Below are positions 39,719 through 49,033 of a stretch of DNA of 64,000 bases, piece by piece. Source of the stretch: Pseudomonas sp. RIT-PI-AD (GTDB lineage: Bacteria; Pseudomonadota; Gammaproteobacteria; Pseudomonadales; Pseudomonadaceae); the NCBI RefSeq assembly GCF_025642785.1, contig NZ_JANZKU010000012.1, positions 79,221-143,220 of the forward strand, given 5' to 3'. The position numbers and the translations under genes are program-made. Each line of letters starts with the position of its first letter. Position 1 is the first letter of the stretch. Under the pieces are notes generated by a model that did not search any database, was not told the DNA's origin, and worked only from the letters and a program-made list of their open reading frames with translations.

Positions 39719-39936
39719 TGCCCACCCAGGCGCGAGCCCTGCAGGGCGACACCGTGGACCGCCTGTGCTGGCGCCACTACGGCCGCACCGCCGGCATCAC
39801 CGAGCAGGTGCTCGACGCCAATCCGGGGCTTGCCAGCCTCGGCCCGATCCTGCCCACCGGGCACCCCGTAACCCTGCCAGACGTGCCGACCGCTGCCAGC
39901 GCTCCCGAGCGCGCCACCGTCAACCTCTGGGATTAA
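39718..39936 (+). CDS. X: tail protein X, LysM-like (P2 gpX family)
   Basis: The 72-residue protein has the short LysM-like fold of gpX: ALQGDTVDRLCWRHYGRT, then VLDANPGLASLGPILPTGHPVTLP. It is required for tail assembly in P2. It overlaps L by one base and is followed six bases later by the holin gene. Confidence 0.9.
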   Translation: MPTQARALQGDTVDRLCWRHYGRTAGITEQVLDANPGLASLGPILPTGHPVTLPDVPTAASAPERATVNLWD

Positions 39937-39941
39937 CCACC

Positions 39942-40280
39942 ATGACCAACGGACGCAAGCGCATGCCTGACAAACCCGATACCTGGGCCTGGTTCATCAC
40001 CTGGCTCGAACACCAATGGCCCGCCATCTACGCGGCCTTCCTGGGCGCCTGCATCGCCGGGCTGCGGGTGATCTCCGGCGGCGGTGGTCTGCGCAAGGCC
40101 GCCCTGGAAGCGCCCCTGTGTGGGTTCATCACCCTGTCCGCCAGCTCCGGCCTGGAACTGTTCGGCCTCACCGGCGCCAGTGCCCCGTTCTTCGGTGGCG
40201 TTATCGGCCTGCTGGGGGTTGAGGGCGTGCGCGCCCTCGCGCGCCGCTACGTCGAGCGCACTGTGGAGGCCCGGCCATGA
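39942..40280 (+). CDS. holin
   Basis: The 112-residue protein has about three hydrophobic segments (WPAIYAAFLGACIAGLRVI, ALEAPLCGFITLSASSGLELF, APFFGGVIGLLGVEGV) and a charged C-terminus, like lambdoid/P2-like class I-II holins of Pseudomonas phages. It would open the inner membrane to time lysis. It precedes the endolysin gene with an overlapping ATGA. Confidence 0.85.
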   Translation: MTNGRKRMPDKPDTWAWFITWLEHQWPAIYAAFLGACIAGLRVISGGGGLRKAALEAPLCGFITLSASSGLELFGLTGASAPFFGGVIGLLGVEGVRALARRYVERTVEARP

Positions 40281-41104
40281 CCCTGCGACACGGTGACCGC
40301 GGCCAGGACGTCCGCACCTTGCAGCTCAACCTGAACCGGGCCGGCGCTCAACTGACGGTGACCGGCAACTACGACGACGCGACCGAGGCGGCGGTGCGCG
40401 CGTTTCAGCAGCGCGCCGGCCTGGTGGTGGACGGTGACGCCGGACCCAAGACCCTGTCGGCCCTGGGCGGCGGCCAAACCGCCCACATGCTGCGCCAGGG
40501 CGCCCTGCGCGACGCGGCCGAACGCCTCGGTGTGCCGCTGGCTGCGGTGCAGGCGGTCAACGCGGTGGAGAGCAGCGGCGCGGGTTTCGTGCCCAATGGT
40601 CGGCCGGCGATCCTGTTCGAGCGCCACGTCATGTACGCCCGCTTGAAGGCAGCGCCTCGCCCTGGCCAGACACCCGCTCAGCGTTTGGCCGAGCTGGAGA
40701 ACCTGGTGCGCCTCTACCCGAACGTCGTCAACCCGACCCCCGGTGGCTATGTGGGCGGCAACGCCGAGCACCAGCGCCTGGCCACTGCACGGCAGATCGA
40801 CGACACCATCGGCATCGAGTCGGCCAGCTGGGGCCTGTTCCAGATCATGGGACACCACTGGTCGCGCCTGGGCTACCCCAGCGCCCAGGCCTTCGCCCAG
40901 GCCATGGGCGAGGACGAAGGCCAGCAGCTGGAGGCGTTCGTACGGTTCATCGAGACCGACCCCGCGTTGCGCAAAGCGTTGAAGTCCCGGCGCTGGGCCG
41001 AGTTCGCCCGGCTCTACAACGGGCCCGCCTACGCCCGCAACCTGTACGACGTGAAGCTCGAACGGGCGTTCGAGCGCTTCAGCCTGGCCGAGGCGGCCGC
41101 GTGA
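40277..41104 (+). CDS. endolysin: peptidoglycan-binding domain plus N-acetylmuramidase
   Basis: The 275-residue protein has an N-terminal peptidoglycan-binding domain (residues 1-65, GDRGQDVRTLQLNLNRAG and GNYDDATEAAVRAFQ) and a C-terminal N-acetylmuramidase domain (AVNAVESSGAGFV with the likely catalytic Glu; SWGLFQIMGHHWSRLGY; WAEFARLYNGPAYARNLYD). P2 itself uses a shorter, unrelated enzyme. No signal sequence, so it depends on the holin. Confidence 0.9.
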   Translation: MTLRHGDRGQDVRTLQLNLNRAGAQLTVTGNYDDATEAAVRAFQQRAGLVVDGDAGPKTLSALGGGQTAHMLRQGALRDAAERLGVPLAAVQAVNAVESSGAGFVPNGRPAILFERHVMYARLKAAPRPGQTPAQRLAELENLVRLYPNVVNPTPGGYVGGNAEHQRLATARQIDDTIGIESASWGLFQIMGHHWSRLGYPSAQAFAQAMGEDEGQQLEAFVRFIETDPALRKALKSRRWAEFARLYNGPAYARNLYDVKLERAFERFSLAEAAA

Positions 41105-41544
41105 ACCTGCTGCGCCAGGCCCTGCTCGGGGTGGCGCTGCTCGCTGCCCTGGGGCTGTTCTTCTGGGTCCAGCAGCAACGCCTCGAGGCCGAGCAGGGCG
41201 CCGCGGCCCTGGCGAGGGAACAGGCCTCGACCGCCAACGCCGACCGGCAGCGCCAAGTCGCGCAGGTGGCCACCCTCGACGCCGAACTGAAACGCCAGCG
41301 CGCCGCCCAACAGACCCTGGGCGAGCAACTGACTACCACCCGCACCCTGCTGGCCCAGCGTCAGCGCACCGTGGAGAACCTGACCCGTGAAAATGCCGCC
41401 CTGCGCGCGTGGGCTGCTCAGCCCCTGCCTGCTGCTGCTCGCCAGCTGCGCCGCCGTCCCGCCCTCGTCGGGGCCGACGCTTATCGTCAGTGGCTGTCCG
41501 GTGGTGACCCGCTGCAGCCTCAGCCCGACGGACCCGGCCACTAA
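41101..41544 (+). CDS. spanin inner-membrane subunit (Rz/LysB-like)
   Basis: The 147-residue protein starts with GTG overlapping the endolysin stop. It has an N-terminal membrane anchor (LLGVALLAALGLFFWV) and a long periplasmic coiled coil (RQVAQVATLDAELKRQRAAQQTLGEQL). With the embedded Rz1-like lipoprotein it would fuse inner and outer membranes in the last lysis step. Confidence 0.87.
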   Translation: MNLLRQALLGVALLAALGLFFWVQQQRLEAEQGAAALAREQASTANADRQRQVAQVATLDAELKRQRAAQQTLGEQLTTTRTLLAQRQRTVENLTRENAALRAWAAQPLPAAARQLRRRPALVGADAYRQWLSGGDPLQPQPDGPGH

Positions 41545-41647
41545 CGGCGACCTGTCCGCCGACGTGGGCCGGATCGAGGGGGACTGGGCCGCGTGCGCGG
41601 CCCAGGTCGACATGGTGTACACCCACCAGCAGCAGGCGGCGCCATGA
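41387..41647 (+). CDS. spanin outer-membrane lipoprotein (Rz1/LysC-like), nested in Rz
   Basis: A second frame inside the Rz gene encodes about 86 residues from GTG (or ATG two codons later). It has a lipoprotein signal ending LLLLASC and a Pro/Ser-rich mature N-terminus, as in Rz1 proteins. The gene runs past the Rz stop and overlaps the gpR start. Nested Rz/Rz1 genes are standard. Confidence 0.8.
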   Translation: MKMPPCARGLLSPCLLLLASCAAVPPSSGPTLIVSGCPVVTRCSLSPTDPATNGDLSADVGRIEGDWAACAAQVDMVYTHQQQAAP

Positions 41648-42174
41648 ACAAACCCGAATCCCTGCGCGCCCACCTCCTGGCCGCCGTGCCCGAGCTGCGG
41701 CACAACCCGGACCGCCTGCTGGTGTTCATCGACCAGGGGAGGGTGCGGTGCACCTCCGCCCCCACGCTGTCGTTCGAGTACGCCTACACCCTGCAGCTGG
41801 TGTTCACGGACTACGCCGGGCACCCGGACGCCATCATGCTGCCGCTGCTGGGCTGGCTGCGAGCGAATCAGTCCGAGCTGCTGGCCAACCTGGAGAAGGC
41901 CAGCCAGGGGGTGGAGTTCGAGGCCGACATACTCGACAACAGCAAGGTCGACCTGGCCCTGCGGCTGCCGCTCACCGAGCGGGTGGTGGTGGCCCTGCAG
42001 CCCGACGGCCGCTACTCGGTCACCCACGCCCCGGAGCCGGCTTATGACGCCTACGAGCCCCCGACCGACGTCGAACTGATCGCCAACGGCGAGCCGCTGT
42101 GTGCCTGGCGCTCCGTGGACGCCGGCGACGCCATCGCCCTGGCGATGCCCAACCCGGGGCGGCGTGTTCTATGA
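41644..42174 (+). CDS. R: tail completion protein (P2 gpR family)
   Basis: The 176-residue protein begins MNKPESLRAHLLAAVPELRHNPDRLLVFIDQG, which is the gpR signature, and keeps YTLQLVFTDYAGHPDAIMLPLLGWLRANQSELL. In P2 it is 155 residues. It is needed for tail completion. ATGA overlaps exist at both ends. Confidence 0.92.
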   Translation: MNKPESLRAHLLAAVPELRHNPDRLLVFIDQGRVRCTSAPTLSFEYAYTLQLVFTDYAGHPDAIMLPLLGWLRANQSELLANLEKASQGVEFEADILDNSKVDLALRLPLTERVVVALQPDGRYSVTHAPEPAYDAYEPPTDVELIANGEPLCAWRSVDAGDAIALAMPNPGRRVL

Positions 42175-42617
42175 GCGATGACCTGATCGCCCTGGAGCAA
42201 TGGGCCGGCGGCCTGCTGGCCGCCCTGGAGCCGCGCGAGCGGAACGCCCTGGCCCGACGGGTCGCCCAGGATCTGCGCCGGAGCCAGCAGAAACGCATCG
42301 CCGCCCAGCTCAACCCGGACGGCACCGCATTCGAGCCCCGCAAGCCGCGGAAATTTCGCGTGAAGAAGGGCCGGGTGAAGATGCTGGCGAAGCTGCGCAC
42401 CGCGCGCTACCTGAAAGCCCGCGGCGACGCCAGCCAGGCCTCGGTCGAGTTTGCGGGCCGGGTAGCCCGCATCGCCCGGGTCCACCAGTACGGCCTGCGT
42501 GACCGCGCCGAACCGGGCGCCCCGGAGGTGCGCTATCCCGAGCGGCAACCGCTGGGGTTCACCGCCGAGGATATCGAGCGGGTCCGCGACAGCCTGCTCG
42601 CGCACCTCAACGTGTAG
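42171..42617 (+). CDS. S: tail completion protein (P2 gpS family)
   Basis: The 148-residue protein is almost the same length as P2 gpS (150). Core: MSDDLIALEQWAGGLLAALEPRERNALAR, then LRRSQQKRIAAQLNPDGTAFEPRK and RVHQYGLRDR. It completes the tail with gpR. A late-promoter-like dyad overlaps its stop codon. Confidence 0.92.
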   Translation: MSDDLIALEQWAGGLLAALEPRERNALARRVAQDLRRSQQKRIAAQLNPDGTAFEPRKPRKFRVKKGRVKMLAKLRTARYLKARGDASQASVEFAGRVARIARVHQYGLRDRAEPGAPEVRYPERQPLGFTAEDIERVRDSLLAHLNV

Positions 42618-42631
42618 CGACGTTCGCTACA
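42613..42631. promoter_or_regulatory. candidate late-promoter activator box (before V)
   Basis: TGTA-N11-TACA is embedded in a longer perfect dyad (GTAGCGA / TCGCTAC around a 3-base centre). It lies at the S/V junction where P2 has late promoter PV, and it matches the boxes at 36458 and 51681 in spacing and outer bases. Confidence 0.62.
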
Positions 42632-42678
42632 ACGTCCACCGGCTGCGGCGCGCGCGCGATGCGTCGACTATCGCCGGC

Positions 42679-43272
42679 ATGGATATCGCCGCGCTCGCCC
42701 GCCTCATCGAAAACCTGATCCGCCTCGGCACCGTTGCCGAGGTGCAACACGTGCCGCCCCGGGTCCGGGTGCAGTCGGGCGACATCCTCACCACTTGGCT
42801 GCCCTGGATCGCCGCCCGCGCCGGCGCCGACGTGGAGTGGGACCCGCCCACCGTGGGCGAACAGGTGCTGCTGTTCAGCCCCTCGGGCCAGACCGCCAGC
42901 GGCGTGGTGTTGGCAGGCCTCTACAGCAACGCGATACCGGCCAACGGCGACCGCGCCGACCTGTTCCGGCGCACGTTCGGCGACGGCGCCGTGATCGAGT
43001 ACGACCGCGCCGCGCACCACCTGCGCGCCGAGCTGCCCAGCGGCGGCACCACCGAGCTGGTGAGCGACGGCGGCATCCGCATCGTCGGCCCCATCACCCA
43101 CGAGGGCGACTACACCCACCAGGGCGACTACATCCAGACCGGCAACCAGCAGGTAGCCGGCCTGGTCCAGGTCACCCTGGACGTGCAGGCCGGGCCGGCC
43201 CGTACCAGCCTGGTCGGCCACGTCCACGTAGGCACCCAGCCGGGCAACGGCCTGTCCGGGGTGCCGGCATGA
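42679..43272 (+). CDS. V: baseplate assembly spike protein (P2 gpV family)
   Basis: The ATG at 42679 gives 197 residues, starting MDIAALARLIENLIRLGTVAEV as gpV proteins do. The OB-fold (PPRVRVQSGDILTTWLPWIAARAG) and the beta-helical tip (HEGDYTHQGDYIQTGNQQVAG) are visible. It forms the membrane-piercing spike. The C-terminal HVHVGTQPGNGLSG resembles the iron-binding His-x-His tip of gpV. Confidence 0.92.
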   Translation: MDIAALARLIENLIRLGTVAEVQHVPPRVRVQSGDILTTWLPWIAARAGADVEWDPPTVGEQVLLFSPSGQTASGVVLAGLYSNAIPANGDRADLFRRTFGDGAVIEYDRAAHHLRAELPSGGTTELVSDGGIRIVGPITHEGDYTHQGDYIQTGNQQVAGLVQVTLDVQAGPARTSLVGHVHVGTQPGNGLSGVPA

Positions 43273-43613
43273 ACCGCACCACCGGCAGCGCAATCGGCGA
43301 GCGCGAGCACCTGAGCCAGAGCGTCGCGGACATTCTCACGACGCCCATTGGCTCGCGGGTGATGCGCCGCGAATACGGCGCCCACCTGTTCGAGCTGATC
43401 GACGCCCCGTTCAACCCCTATACCGCGCTGCTGGCCAAGGCGGCGTCGCTGATGGCGATCAACCGCTGGGAACCGCGGCTCAGCCTGTCCCGCATCGACC
43501 TGGTGATGGGCGAGCGGCCCGGCGCCGTCATCGTCGAGCTGGAAGGCGTCAGCCTGGCCAGTAACGTGGCTTTCAGTCTGCGCGTGCCGCTGGCGTTCGG
43601 GAGCGCATCGTGA
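43269..43613 (+). CDS. W: baseplate protein (P2 gpW family, gp25-like)
   Basis: The 114-residue protein (115 in P2) has the gp25-like core QSVADILTTPIGSRVMRREYGAHLFELIDAPFNP. It is a wedge component that nucleates sheath assembly. It overlaps V (ATGA) and J. Confidence 0.93.
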   Translation: MNRTTGSAIGEREHLSQSVADILTTPIGSRVMRREYGAHLFELIDAPFNPYTALLAKAASLMAINRWEPRLSLSRIDLVMGERPGAVIVELEGVSLASNVAFSLRVPLAFGSAS

Positions 43614-44443
43614 ACACCCTGCCCGCACCCGATATCGTCGAGGTCCTGGACTTCGAGCAGATCCTCGCCGCCCGCAAAGCCGCCCTGCTGGCCCTGATCC
43701 CCGCCGCCGACCGGCAGGCCATCGCGGACCGGCTGGCCCTGGAGTCCGAGCCACTGACCAAGCTCCTGCAGGAGAGCGCCTACCGCGAAATGCTGCTGCG
43801 GGCGCGGATCAACGATGCGGCCCGGGCGAACCTGATCATCTACGCCACCGGTCTGGATCTGGACCACATCGGCCAGCTGTTCGGCCTGCCGCGCCAGACG
43901 GGGGAGGGCGACGAGCGCTATCGCCAGCGCCTGCTGTTGCGCATCGCCGCCATGGCCGGCAACGGCACCCGCGAACACTACATCGGGGTGGCCATGGCGG
44001 TTTCGCCCCAAGTGGTCGCGGCGGCGGTGCTGCAGCCCCTGCCCGGGCGCGTGGACGTGGCGCTCTGGCTCGCCCCCGGGGCGGATGCCGCCGCGCTGCT
44101 GGCGGCGGCCTGGGCGGCGTTCGACGCGCCCGGCGTGCGGATGCTGGGGGTCGACCTCAGCGTGCGCCTGGCCATCGCCCGCCCGGTCAACATCGCCGCC
44201 CGCCTGTGGCGCGAGGCCTCGGCGCCCACCAACCTGGTGGCGCAGATCGCCGCCGCGTTCCCCCAGCAGTTGGCCACCTATGCCCAGCTGGGCCGCAGCG
44301 TCTCCCGGTCCTGGATCATCAGCGCTTTGCACCGTGAGGGCATCGCCCGGGTGGAGCTGGACCTGCCGGCCGATATCACCGTCGCGGCGGACCAGTACGC
44401 CACCCTGGGCACCCTGGAGCTGACCGACCGGGGCGTCGCGTGA
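43610..44443 (+). CDS. J: baseplate wedge protein (P2 gpJ family)
   Basis: The start is GTG overlapping the W stop. The 277-residue product (302 in P2) shows PDIVEVLDFEQILAARKAAL, ESEPLTKLLQESAYREMLLRARINDAARA and the YATGLDLDHIGQLFGLPR block typical of gpJ. It forms the edge of the baseplate with gpI. Confidence 0.92.
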   Translation: MNTLPAPDIVEVLDFEQILAARKAALLALIPAADRQAIADRLALESEPLTKLLQESAYREMLLRARINDAARANLIIYATGLDLDHIGQLFGLPRQTGEGDERYRQRLLLRIAAMAGNGTREHYIGVAMAVSPQVVAAAVLQPLPGRVDVALWLAPGADAAALLAAAWAAFDAPGVRMLGVDLSVRLAIARPVNIAARLWREASAPTNLVAQIAAAFPQQLATYAQLGRSVSRSWIISALHREGIARVELDLPADITVAADQYATLGTLELTDRGVA

Positions 44444-45345
44444 GCCAGGCGCGCGCCCTGCTGCCCCCCAATGCCACGCCGCTGGAACGTGCCGTGGCCG
44501 CGGTCGGCCTGGGTGAGCTGGAAGCCCTCGCCGACCTGCCGGCGGGGGTACAGATCCACCTGCCGGGCGGGTTCGCGCCCGTGCTGGCCGCGCAGTACTT
44601 CCTTGCCCAGTTCGCCGGCTACTTCGACACCGCCGAGGATCTGCTGGCCGCCGGCCTGCCCTGGCTGCGCGAGCGCGGCACCGGCGCCGCCGTGGTGCGC
44701 GCCCTGTCCTGGATCGGCATCGCGACCGCGGTCGAGGAAGACGGGGCGCTGCTGCACCTGGACCCCGGCACGCCCCGAGCACCTGCCCGGCTCGACGACA
44801 TTCGGCGCCTGCTGGACGCCAGCATCCCCGCCCACGTGCGGTTCTATCGGCTGTTCCACGGCTACGACCTGCGTCACGCCCGGCTGGACCGCAGCCGCTG
44901 GGATGGCTGCCTGCTGGACGACGACTCCGGCGTGGTCATCGACGGCTTGAAAGTGTCGTTTGGCGAGCGTGTCGCCGCCGAGCTGCCCGCGCCGTCTCGC
45001 GAGGTGGTCCCAGGCGCGGCCGTGCTCCAGGCGAGCACCCTGCGCCGCGACACCATGTACTGGGATTCCTGGACGCTCGACAGCACCTGGCAGGTGGATC
45101 TATTCGGCGGCGTCGGCGTGCTGGTCAGCGCCGTGGTGCCTGACCGGGATCTGCCGGCCCCGTTGTTCGCCCCGGGTCGACTCATCAGCGACACCGCCCC
45201 GCGCCTGCTGCCGGCGCCAAGCCCGGCCGCGGCCGAAACCCGCTTCACCCTGGCACCGAGCCGTTACCCCGCCCGCGGCTGGAAAGGGCCGTGGCGCGGG
45301 CCGTGGCGCCTCGTCATCCCCTCGAACACCTACCCGGAGACCTGA
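44440..45345 (+). CDS. I: tail protein (P2 gpI family), long form
   Basis: The GTG at 44440 overlaps the J stop. The 301-residue protein begins with the gpI core (LLPPNATPLERAVAA, DTAEDLLAAGLPWLRERGTGAAVVRALSWIGIA, FYRLFHGYDLRHARLDRSRWDGCLLDDDSGVVIDGLKVSFGER). P2 gpI has 176 residues; the extra C-terminal 110 are of unknown role, perhaps fibre attachment. Confidence 0.88.
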   Translation: MSQARALLPPNATPLERAVAAVGLGELEALADLPAGVQIHLPGGFAPVLAAQYFLAQFAGYFDTAEDLLAAGLPWLRERGTGAAVVRALSWIGIATAVEEDGALLHLDPGTPRAPARLDDIRRLLDASIPAHVRFYRLFHGYDLRHARLDRSRWDGCLLDDDSGVVIDGLKVSFGERVAAELPAPSREVVPGAAVLQASTLRRDTMYWDSWTLDSTWQVDLFGGVGVLVSAVVPDRDLPAPLFAPGRLISDTAPRLLPAPSPAAAETRFTLAPSRYPARGWKGPWRGPWRLVIPSNTYPET

Positions 45346-45348
45346 CCC

Positions 45349-45837
45349 ATGGCAGCGCTTCAAGACGACGGGCGCATCGGCGAATGCGCCCTGTTCCTGT
45401 CCCTTCCGATCCATTTCGCCTGGGGCCGTGGCAACTCGGCCTGGGACGTGACCCCGGAGCCCGAACCCACCAATGCCACCGCGCTGGTGGACGAGATCGG
45501 CCGCCGCACCCTGACTCAGGGGCAATTCGTCACCCCTGACCCAGCCGGCGAAATCGAATTGCCCGGCGGCCAGCGCTACCGGCCCTCCACCACGCCGACC
45601 AAATGGGCGCACATCCGCGTGACGTTCGATTTCGAGGACGCCGCCACCGAAACCATTCGCGAAGTCGCGGTGTTCTACGGCACCGTCACCGCGCCCGGGC
45701 TACCGGCCGGTCAGCGTTATTTCACCCCGGGCCAGATCGCCGACCGTGGCCGGATGAAAGTCCTGCAACGCCTGCCCAACAAGATCAAACGCGAGTCCGG
45801 CACGCGCCAGACCTTCGAATACGTCCTGCCGTTCTGA
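45349..45837 (+). CDS. tail/baseplate-associated protein of unknown function
   Basis: The 162-residue protein lies between gpI and the large fibre-like protein, three bases after gpI. Blocks such as KWAHIRVTFDFEDAATETIREVAVFYGT and QRYFTPGQIADRGRMKVLQRLPNKIKRES look like a beta-rich virion part. I do not recognise a named family. Its position suggests an adaptor between baseplate edge and tail fibre. Confidence 0.6.
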   Translation: MAALQDDGRIGECALFLSLPIHFAWGRGNSAWDVTPEPEPTNATALVDEIGRRTLTQGQFVTPDPAGEIELPGGQRYRPSTTPTKWAHIRVTFDFEDAATETIREVAVFYGTVTAPGLPAGQRYFTPGQIADRGRMKVLQRLPNKIKRESGTRQTFEYVLPF

Positions 45838-45844
45838 GGCCTCC

Positions 45845-48800
45845 ATGACCGACTACTACGACCGCCACGACCCGGCGAAACACTACGACCGCATCCTGTT
45901 CCGCCCTGACCGAGTGTTGCAGTCCGCCGAGTTCAACGAGCTACAAAGCGGCCTGCGCGACCGCCTCCAGAACGTGGCCGACGCCCTGCTGCGCGACGGC
46001 GATATCGTCCGGGACTGCAACATCGTCATCGACCCGGCCACGGGCAATACCAGCCTCGAGAGCGGCGCGCTGTACCTGGCCGGCGCGGTGCGGGGCATCG
46101 CGCCGGCGCAGCTGAAAATCGCCTTGACCGGCACCGTGACCGTGGGCGCCTACCTGGTGCAGCGCATCGTCACCGAGCTGCAGGACCCGGCGTTGCTCAA
46201 CCCGGCCAGCGGCACCCGCGGCTACAACGAACCCGGCGCCCACCGCCTGCAGATCGTCGCCGAGTGGGGCGTTGCCGGGAGCCGTACCGAGGGCGAGTTC
46301 TACCCGGTGTATACGGTCGTCGACGGGTTCGTGCGGCCACGGACGACGCCGGTCAGCCTCGATAGCGTGGCCCAGGCCATCGCCCGCTACGACCGGGACT
46401 CCACCGGCGGCGGGACCTACGTGGCCGACGGCCTCGGCGTCACCTACGATGGCAGCACCGCGGCCGACGTGCAGACTTGGCTGGTGGCCGCCGGCTCGGC
46501 CCACGTCCAGGGTCAGGCGCTGGAGTTCGTCACGTCTCGGCGCCTGACTTACGAGGCCGCCCCGGAAACGCGCCTGGTGAGTAGCGAGGCCCATCTGGTG
46601 GCCGGCCCCGCTCGCCAGCGTATCAATGTCAATCGCCCGGCCATCGCGACCCTGGAAACCGTACAGGTCACCCTGGACCGCACCGTCGAAATCACCCACG
46701 GCGCGTTCGTCGGCGTCGCCGATGCGCTGCCCGACGACGGCGTCATCGACCTGCTGCAGGTCAAGCAGGGCGCCACCGTCTATGCCAAGGGGGCCGACTA
46801 CAAGCTGGGCGCCGCCGCGGTGGACTGGTCACCCAGTGGCGCCGAACCGGCCACCGGTTCCACCTATTCGGTGACCTACCGCTACATCAAGGCGGTGTCG
46901 CCGATCGAGCCGGACGCGCGGGGTTTCAGCATCGAGGGCGGTGTCGCCAACACCCTGGCCCTGGTGACCTACCGGGCGAAACTGCCGCGCATCGACCGCC
47001 TGTGCCTGGATGCCGGCGGCGCCGCCGTGTGGTTGCGCGGCCTGCCGGCCCTGGACAATCCGGCGCCGCCCCCCGTGCCGCCGACCCTGCTGTCCCTCGC
47101 CTTGATCCAACAGACCTGGCTGGAGGAGACCCGCCAGGTGGTCCCGGACAGTTACCGGGTGGTGTCCATGTTCGAACTGGCGCGCTACAGCGCCCGCCTG
47201 GACGATCTGAGCCGCCTGGTGGCCGAGGGACGCCTGCGCTCCGACGCCAGCATGCGCAACGCCTCGATTAAGCGCGGCCTGTTCGTCGACCCGTTCCTGT
47301 CCGACGACCTGCGCGACGTGGGGCTCGAGCAGAGCGCCGCCATCGTCAACGGCGAGCTGACCCTGGCCATCGCCACCACCCTGCACACTGTCACCCAGGA
47401 CGTGACCCAGCCGACCCTGTGCGAATCCCTAATGGTCACCGAGGTGGCCCAGCAGAAACGCACGGGCTGGATGGCGGTCAACGCCTACGGCTCGCAGCTG
47501 CCGGTCCCGGCGTCGGTGACCCTGACCCCGGCTGTGGATCGCTGGACCGAGACCAGCACCGTCTGGGCGAGCCCCATTACCCAGCGCATCCGTAATTACG
47601 GGAACATGTGGTACAAGCCGACCGGGCAGACCCGGACCACCCGCGAGGTGTTCGAGCAGACCGCCCGGGAAACCCTCTGGACGCTGCGACAGATCCCGAT
47701 CAGCTTCGAGGTGCGCGGGTTCGGTCCCTACGAGCGGCTAGCCGCGGTGACCTTCGACGGCGTCAACGTCACCCCCAGCCTGGCACCGTCCGCCGACAAC
47801 GCCGGCGTGCTCACCGGCGCGTTCACCATCCCCGCCGGCATCCAGGCGGGCAGTAAAAACGTGAAGTTCACTGGCGCCGGCGGCAGCACCGGTGCCGCGG
47901 TGTTCTTCGGCGAGGGCACCAAAGAGACGGTCACGAAAACCCAGGTCACCACCATCGAGGACATCGTCGAGCTGGCCGACTACGGCTGGATGGGCAACGC
48001 GACCTGCGTCGTCGATCCGCTGGCCCAAACGTTCCGCGTGACCCGGACCTGCCAGCTCGCCCAGGTCAAGCTGCGGGGCAAGCGCTCCGGCGACTCGCCC
48101 CTGTTGCTGCACATACGCGAAACCAGCAACGGCCTGCCCACCGGCAAGGTGTTGGCCGAGCAACGGGTATTGTCCAGCGTGTTCCAGGCCGCCGAGTCCA
48201 TCGCCGTGATCCGTTTCGATCGGCCCCCGGTGCTGTTCGCCGGCACCGAGTACGCCCTGGTGGTGATGACCAACGACACCGCCCAGGAACTGGTCATCGC
48301 CGAGCTGGGCAAATACGACGTCGAGTTCGGCGCCTGGGTGGGCTCACAACCCTACGAGGTGGGCGTGCTGCTGTCCTCGGCCAACGCCCAGACCTGGACC
48401 GCGCACCAGGACCGCGACCTGTGGTTCGCCATGGACCGCGCGCAGTACGCCCCGGCCAACCGGACCAAGGTCGTCCCGCTGGGCTCCGTCACCGTAGACA
48501 ACACCACCGACCTCGCGGTGCTGGGCGTCACCAGCGCTCCGGGCGCCGGTGCCGGCGTCGCGTTCCGCCTGACGTTTCCCGATGGCAACGTGGTGGAGAC
48601 CGCCGCCGAGCAGTACCTGCAGCTCGCCGCCCCGATAACCGGGCAGATCGGGGTGGCCGCGCTCATCACCGCTACCGAAGACCTGTCGGGCATTCTGCTA
48701 CCCGGCACCACCCTGGTGTCCGGCACCCTGGGCAACAACCAGACCTACATCACCCGCGCGATTCCAGCCGGCAACGCCCAGCGCCTGACGGTGATCTACG

Positions 48801-49030
48801 ACGCGATCCTGCCGCCGGGCTGCAGCGTGGTGGCCCACTACAAAGTGGACTCCGGCCCCTGGGTTGCCTGCAGCGCTCCGACCGCCAGCGCCGCAGACAA
48901 CGACGCGGTGGAACTGACGTCCGTGACCCCGGGCATCACCGGCGCCAGCGTGCGCGTGCGCCTGACCCTCACCGGCAGCCCGGCCGCACGCCCTCGGGTG
49001 CGCGACCTGCGCGTCATCGTTTCGGAGTAA
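45845..49030 (+). CDS. large tail fibre-region protein with DUF4815-like N-terminus
   Basis: The 1061-residue protein replaces the P2 gpH fibre gene. Its N-terminus (MTDYYDRHDPAKHYDRILFRPDRVLQSAEFNELQSGLRDR) is of the DUF4815 type found in contractile-tail phages, and the rest is beta-rich with fibronectin-like stretches near the C-terminus. It is probably a baseplate-attached fibre or fibre carrier. The start has weak ribosome signals; it lies seven bases after the previous stop. Confidence 0.75.
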   Translation: MTDYYDRHDPAKHYDRILFRPDRVLQSAEFNELQSGLRDRLQNVADALLRDGDIVRDCNIVIDPATGNTSLESGALYLAGAVRGIAPAQLKIALTGTVTVGAYLVQRIVTELQDPALLNPASGTRGYNEPGAHRLQIVAEWGVAGSRTEGEFYPVYTVVDGFVRPRTTPVSLDSVAQAIARYDRDSTGGGTYVADGLGVTYDGSTAADVQTWLVAAGSAHVQGQALEFVTSRRLTYEAAPETRLVSSEAHLVAGPARQRINVNRPAIATLETVQVTLDRTVEITHGAFVGVADALPDDGVIDLLQVKQGATVYAKGADYKLGAAAVDWSPSGAEPATGSTYSVTYRYIKAVSPIEPDARGFSIEGGVANTLALVTYRAKLPRIDRLCLDAGGAAVWLRGLPALDNPAPPPVPPTLLSLALIQQTWLEETRQVVPDSYRVVSMFELARYSARLDDLSRLVAEGRLRSDASMRNASIKRGLFVDPFLSDDLRDVGLEQSAAIVNGELTLAIATTLHTVTQDVTQPTLCESLMVTEVAQQKRTGWMAVNAYGSQLPVPASVTLTPAVDRWTETSTVWASPITQRIRNYGNMWYKPTGQTRTTREVFEQTARETLWTLRQIPISFEVRGFGPYERLAAVTFDGVNVTPSLAPSADNAGVLTGAFTIPAGIQAGSKNVKFTGAGGSTGAAVFFGEGTKETVTKTQVTTIEDIVELADYGWMGNATCVVDPLAQTFRVTRTCQLAQVKLRGKRSGDSPLLLHIRETSNGLPTGKVLAEQRVLSSVFQAAESIAVIRFDRPPVLFAGTEYALVVMTNDTAQELVIAELGKYDVEFGAWVGSQPYEVGVLLSSANAQTWTAHQDRDLWFAMDRAQYAPANRTKVVPLGSVTVDNTTDLAVLGVTSAPGAGAGVAFRLTFPDGNVVETAAEQYLQLAAPITGQIGVAALITATEDLSGILLPGTTLVSGTLGNNQTYITRAIPAGNAQRLTVIYDAILPPGCSVVAHYKVDSGPWVACSAPTASAADNDAVELTSVTPGITGASVRVRLTLTGSPAARPRVRDLRVIVSE

Positions 49031-49033
49031 CCC